Positions 20,007 to 22,015 of a stretch of DNA of 22,015 nt are shown here, in pieces. Location: contig DATMZG010000033.1 of assembly GCA_035560415.1 (NCBI GenBank), forward strand, positions 1 through 22,015. The letters run 5' to 3'. A program made the translations under genes and the position numbers. The notes beneath the pieces were generated by a model. It worked only from the letters and a program-made list of their open reading frames with translations, was not told the DNA's origin and ran no database searches. Within the stretch, counting starts at the first letter, position 1; each line of letters starts with the position of its first letter. The stretch is from DATMXT01 sp035560415. GTDB lineage: Bacteria; Bacillota; Clostridia; Oscillospirales; Feifaniaceae.

Positions 20007-21971
20007 GTGGACACAAGTGATCGCATCTTAGAGGAATACGAGCGCGACGAGCGCCCGAACGCCGTCTATGACGAAAACCAAATCCAGGTGCTGGAGGGGC
20101 TCGAGGCCGTGCGCAAGCGCCCCGGCATGTACATCGGCTCAACTTCGGCGAGGGGCCTTCACCATCTGGTCTATGAAATCGTCGACAACTCGATTGACGA
20201 GGCCCTGGCCGGCTGCTGCACCCACATTGAGGTGACGCTGCTGCCCGGGGACATCGTTGAGGTGGTCGACGACGGCCGCGGAATTCCGACCGGCATCCAC
20301 CCCAAAATGGGCGTCTCCACGCTTGAGGTCGTCTTCACGGTGCTGCACGCCGGCGGCAAGTTCGGCGGCGAGGGCTACGCCGTGTCGGGCGGCCTGCACG
20401 GCGTCGGCGCGTCGGTCGTCAACGCCCTGTCCGAATGGCTCAAGGTCGAAGTCTGCAACGAGGGCAGGCGGCACAGGCAGACTTTCACCCGCGGCGTTCC
20501 GGACGGCCCCATGGAGGTGCTGGAGGCCTGCGAAAACACCGGCACCAAAATCTCTTTTATGGCCGACACCCAGATTTTCGACGAGGTCAACTACGATTAC
20601 GACATCCTCTTGGGCCGGCTGCGGGAACAGGCCTTCCTCAACGCCGGGCTCAAAATCACGCTGAGAGACCAGCGCAACCCGGCCGACGTCAAGGAGAAAG
20701 TGCTCCACTATGAGGGCGGCATCCGCTCCTTCGTCGAGCACATCAACAAAAACCACCAGCCGCTCCACCGGGACGTCATCTACATGGCCGGCCGCAAGGG
20801 GGACAGCGCGGTCGAAATCGCCATGCAGTACAACGACCGGTACGACACGGTCCTATACACTTTCGCCAACAACATCAACACCGGCGAGGGCGGCATGCAC
20901 GAGCTCGGATTCAAGTCGGCCTTGACCCGCATTTTGAACGACTACGCCAAAAAAGCGGGACTGCTGCGGGAGTCGGACAAAAACCTCTCGGGCGACGACG
21001 TCAGAGAGGGGCTTGCGGCCGTCGTCAGCGTCAAGCTGCGGGAGCCGCAGTTTGAGGGGCAGACCAAGACAAAGCTCGGCAACGCCGACGTGCGCCCCTT
21101 TGTCGAAGGGGTCATGAACGAGAAGCTGACGGCCTTTCTGGCCGAAAATCCGGCTGTGGCGAGGGCCATCATCGACAAGTCGCTGTCGGCCTCCCGTGCC
21201 CGCGAGGCGGCCCGCAAAGCGCGGGAGCTGACCCGGCGCAAGACGGCTTTGGACAGCATGAAATTGCCCGGAAAACTCGCCGACTGCTCCGAGAAAAATC
21301 CGGCTTTCACTGAAATTTATATCGTTGAGGGCGACTCGGCCGGCGGTTCCGCCAAGGGCGGGCGGGACTCGAAATATCAGGCCATCCTGCCGCTCTGGGG
21401 CAAAATGCTCAACGTCGAAAAAGCCCGCATTGACAAGGTCTACGGCAACGAAAAGCTGCAGCCGGTCATCACGGCCCTGGGGGCGGGCATCGGCGAGGAG
21501 TTCAACCTTGAAAAACTGCGGTACGGCAAAGTCATCATCATGGCCGATGCCGACGTCGACGGCCTGCACATCCGCACGCTGCTCTTAACCTTCTTTTTCC
21601 GGCACATGCGGCCCATCATTGAAAAGGGGCACATTTTCATTGCGCAGCCGCCCCTCTTCAAGCTGACCCGCGGAAAGTCGGTGCGGTACGCCTACTCCGA
21701 CCGCGAGCGGGACCAGATCCTGGAGGAGATAAGGACAGACGACGCCAACGCCAAAATCGACATTCAGCGCAACAAGGGCCTTGGCGAAATGGACGCCCAC
21801 GAGCTGTGGGAGACCACGATGAACCCCGAACGAAGGACCCTCCTGCAGGTGGAGCTTTCGGACGCGGCCCTGGCCGACGAGACCTTTTCCATCCTCATGG
21901 GGGAGCCGGTCGAGCCCCGCAAGCAGTTCATCAACGAGTATGCCAAAATGGCGACCAACCTCGACTTTTAG
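20007..21971 (+). CDS. gyrB: DNA gyrase subunit B
   Basis: GyrB is the ATPase half of gyrase, which introduces negative supercoils. The 654-aa protein has the GHKL ATPase (VDNSIDEALAG, VVDDGRGIPTGIHPK, GGLHGVGASVVNALS), the transducer, and the toprim domain with E441 in EGDSAGGSAKGGRD and the acidic triad D514, D516 and D518. The C-terminus GLGEMDAHELWETTMNPERR fits GyrB. GTG 20007 lies 10 bases after AAGGAGG (19990-19996). Two unusual toprim residues are W464 (PLWGKMLNVEK; usually Arg or Lys) and L520 (DADVDGLHIRT; usually Ser). ParE is the alternative, but the origin context and the segment ILPLWGKMLNVEKARIDKV favour GyrB. Confidence 0.96.
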   Translation: MDTSDRILEEYERDERPNAVYDENQIQVLEGLEAVRKRPGMYIGSTSARGLHHLVYEIVDNSIDEALAGCCTHIEVTLLPGDIVEVVDDGRGIPTGIHPKMGVSTLEVVFTVLHAGGKFGGEGYAVSGGLHGVGASVVNALSEWLKVEVCNEGRRHRQTFTRGVPDGPMEVLEACENTGTKISFMADTQIFDEVNYDYDILLGRLREQAFLNAGLKITLRDQRNPADVKEKVLHYEGGIRSFVEHINKNHQPLHRDVIYMAGRKGDSAVEIAMQYNDRYDTVLYTFANNINTGEGGMHELGFKSALTRILNDYAKKAGLLRESDKNLSGDDVREGLAAVVSVKLREPQFEGQTKTKLGNADVRPFVEGVMNEKLTAFLAENPAVARAIIDKSLSASRAREAARKARELTRRKTALDSMKLPGKLADCSEKNPAFTEIYIVEGDSAGGSAKGGRDSKYQAILPLWGKMLNVEKARIDKVYGNEKLQPVITALGAGIGEEFNLEKLRYGKVIIMADADVDGLHIRTLLLTFFFRHMRPIIEKGHIFIAQPPLFKLTRGKSVRYAYSDRERDQILEEIRTDDANAKIDIQRNKGLGEMDAHELWETTMNPERRTLLQVELSDAALADETFSILMGEPVEPRKQFINEYAKMATNLDF

Positions 21972-21998
21972 CCCCGGCCGCCCCGCCCATTTCAAATA

Positions 21999-22010
21999 CC
22001 CCGCGCGGGG
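21999..22010. other. Short GC palindrome downstream of gyrB
   Basis: CCCCGCGCGGGG is a perfect 12-bp palindrome near the window edge, 28 bases after the gyrB stop. No T tract is visible before the window ends, so whether it is a terminator cannot be judged. Confidence 0.3.
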
Positions 22011-22015
22011 GATAC

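Noticed and set aside
21262..21275. An NBS-like word inside gyrB (ATTGCCCGGAAAAC)
   Set aside because: It also matches 11 of 14 positions but lies in coding sequence and lacks symmetric arms, so it is likely chance; it also shows how weak an 11-of-14 match is.
1..22015. CRISPR array, transposase, integrase, rRNA or complete tRNA
   Set aside because: No regular repeat-spacer pattern, no recombinase gene and no complete RNA gene was seen on either strand.

Overview
The window is a GC-rich Firmicutes (Clostridia-type) chromosome segment from the replication-origin neighbourhood. The evidence is the set of marker genes: mnmG-rsmG-noc-parA-parB-serS on the left and dnaA-dnaN-yaaA-recF-remB-gyrB on the right. 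The low-GC-Gram-positive markers (Noc, RemB, S4 protein YaaA, a Bacillus-type parS), the high GC and a GyrB with a PLWGKMLNVEK toprim segment suggest an Oscillospirales-like gut or anaerobe lineage. That taxonomic guess is an inference.

Left block (1-5838, all + strand): the 3' end of mnmG, rsmG, a nucleoid-occlusion gene noc that lacks the usual membrane-targeting N-terminus, parA, parB, a small one-pass coiled-coil protein of unknown function, and serS. Three parS sites lie between these genes. Two are built into long hairpins between noc and parA. The third lies between parA and parB, next to what looks like a decayed tRNA-Leu.

Middle block (5839-13744): accessory genes. A strong promoter drives a secreted LysM + FMN_bind + FAD reductase of the fumarate/urocanate reductase type. 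It is followed by a TetR regulator with a palindrome inside its own promoter. This pair is flanked by a direct repeat of the serS 3' end and its terminator, which looks like the footprint of an insertion at serS. Next come two tandem OFA-type MFS transporters, a MATE transporter, and convergent lexA (- strand).

Right block (13745-22015): a D-aminoacylase-type amidohydrolase whose promoter overlaps that of lexA, then a 374-bp gene-free stretch with the dnaA promoter and a structured leader. It is followed by dnaA, an oriC-like DnaA-box cluster between dnaA and dnaN, and a tightly overlapping dnaN-yaaA-recF-remB cluster followed by gyrB.

In the usual Firmicutes layout the mnmG-rsmG-noc-parAB block is transcribed away from dnaA. 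Here both blocks are on the same strand, so the segregation genes point toward the dnaA/dnaN origin. Either an inversion has occurred or the functional origin is elsewhere. The reductase, OFA carriers and MATE pump may form an extracellular carboxylate-reduction module, but only adjacency supports this. All promoter, hairpin and box calls were made by eye.
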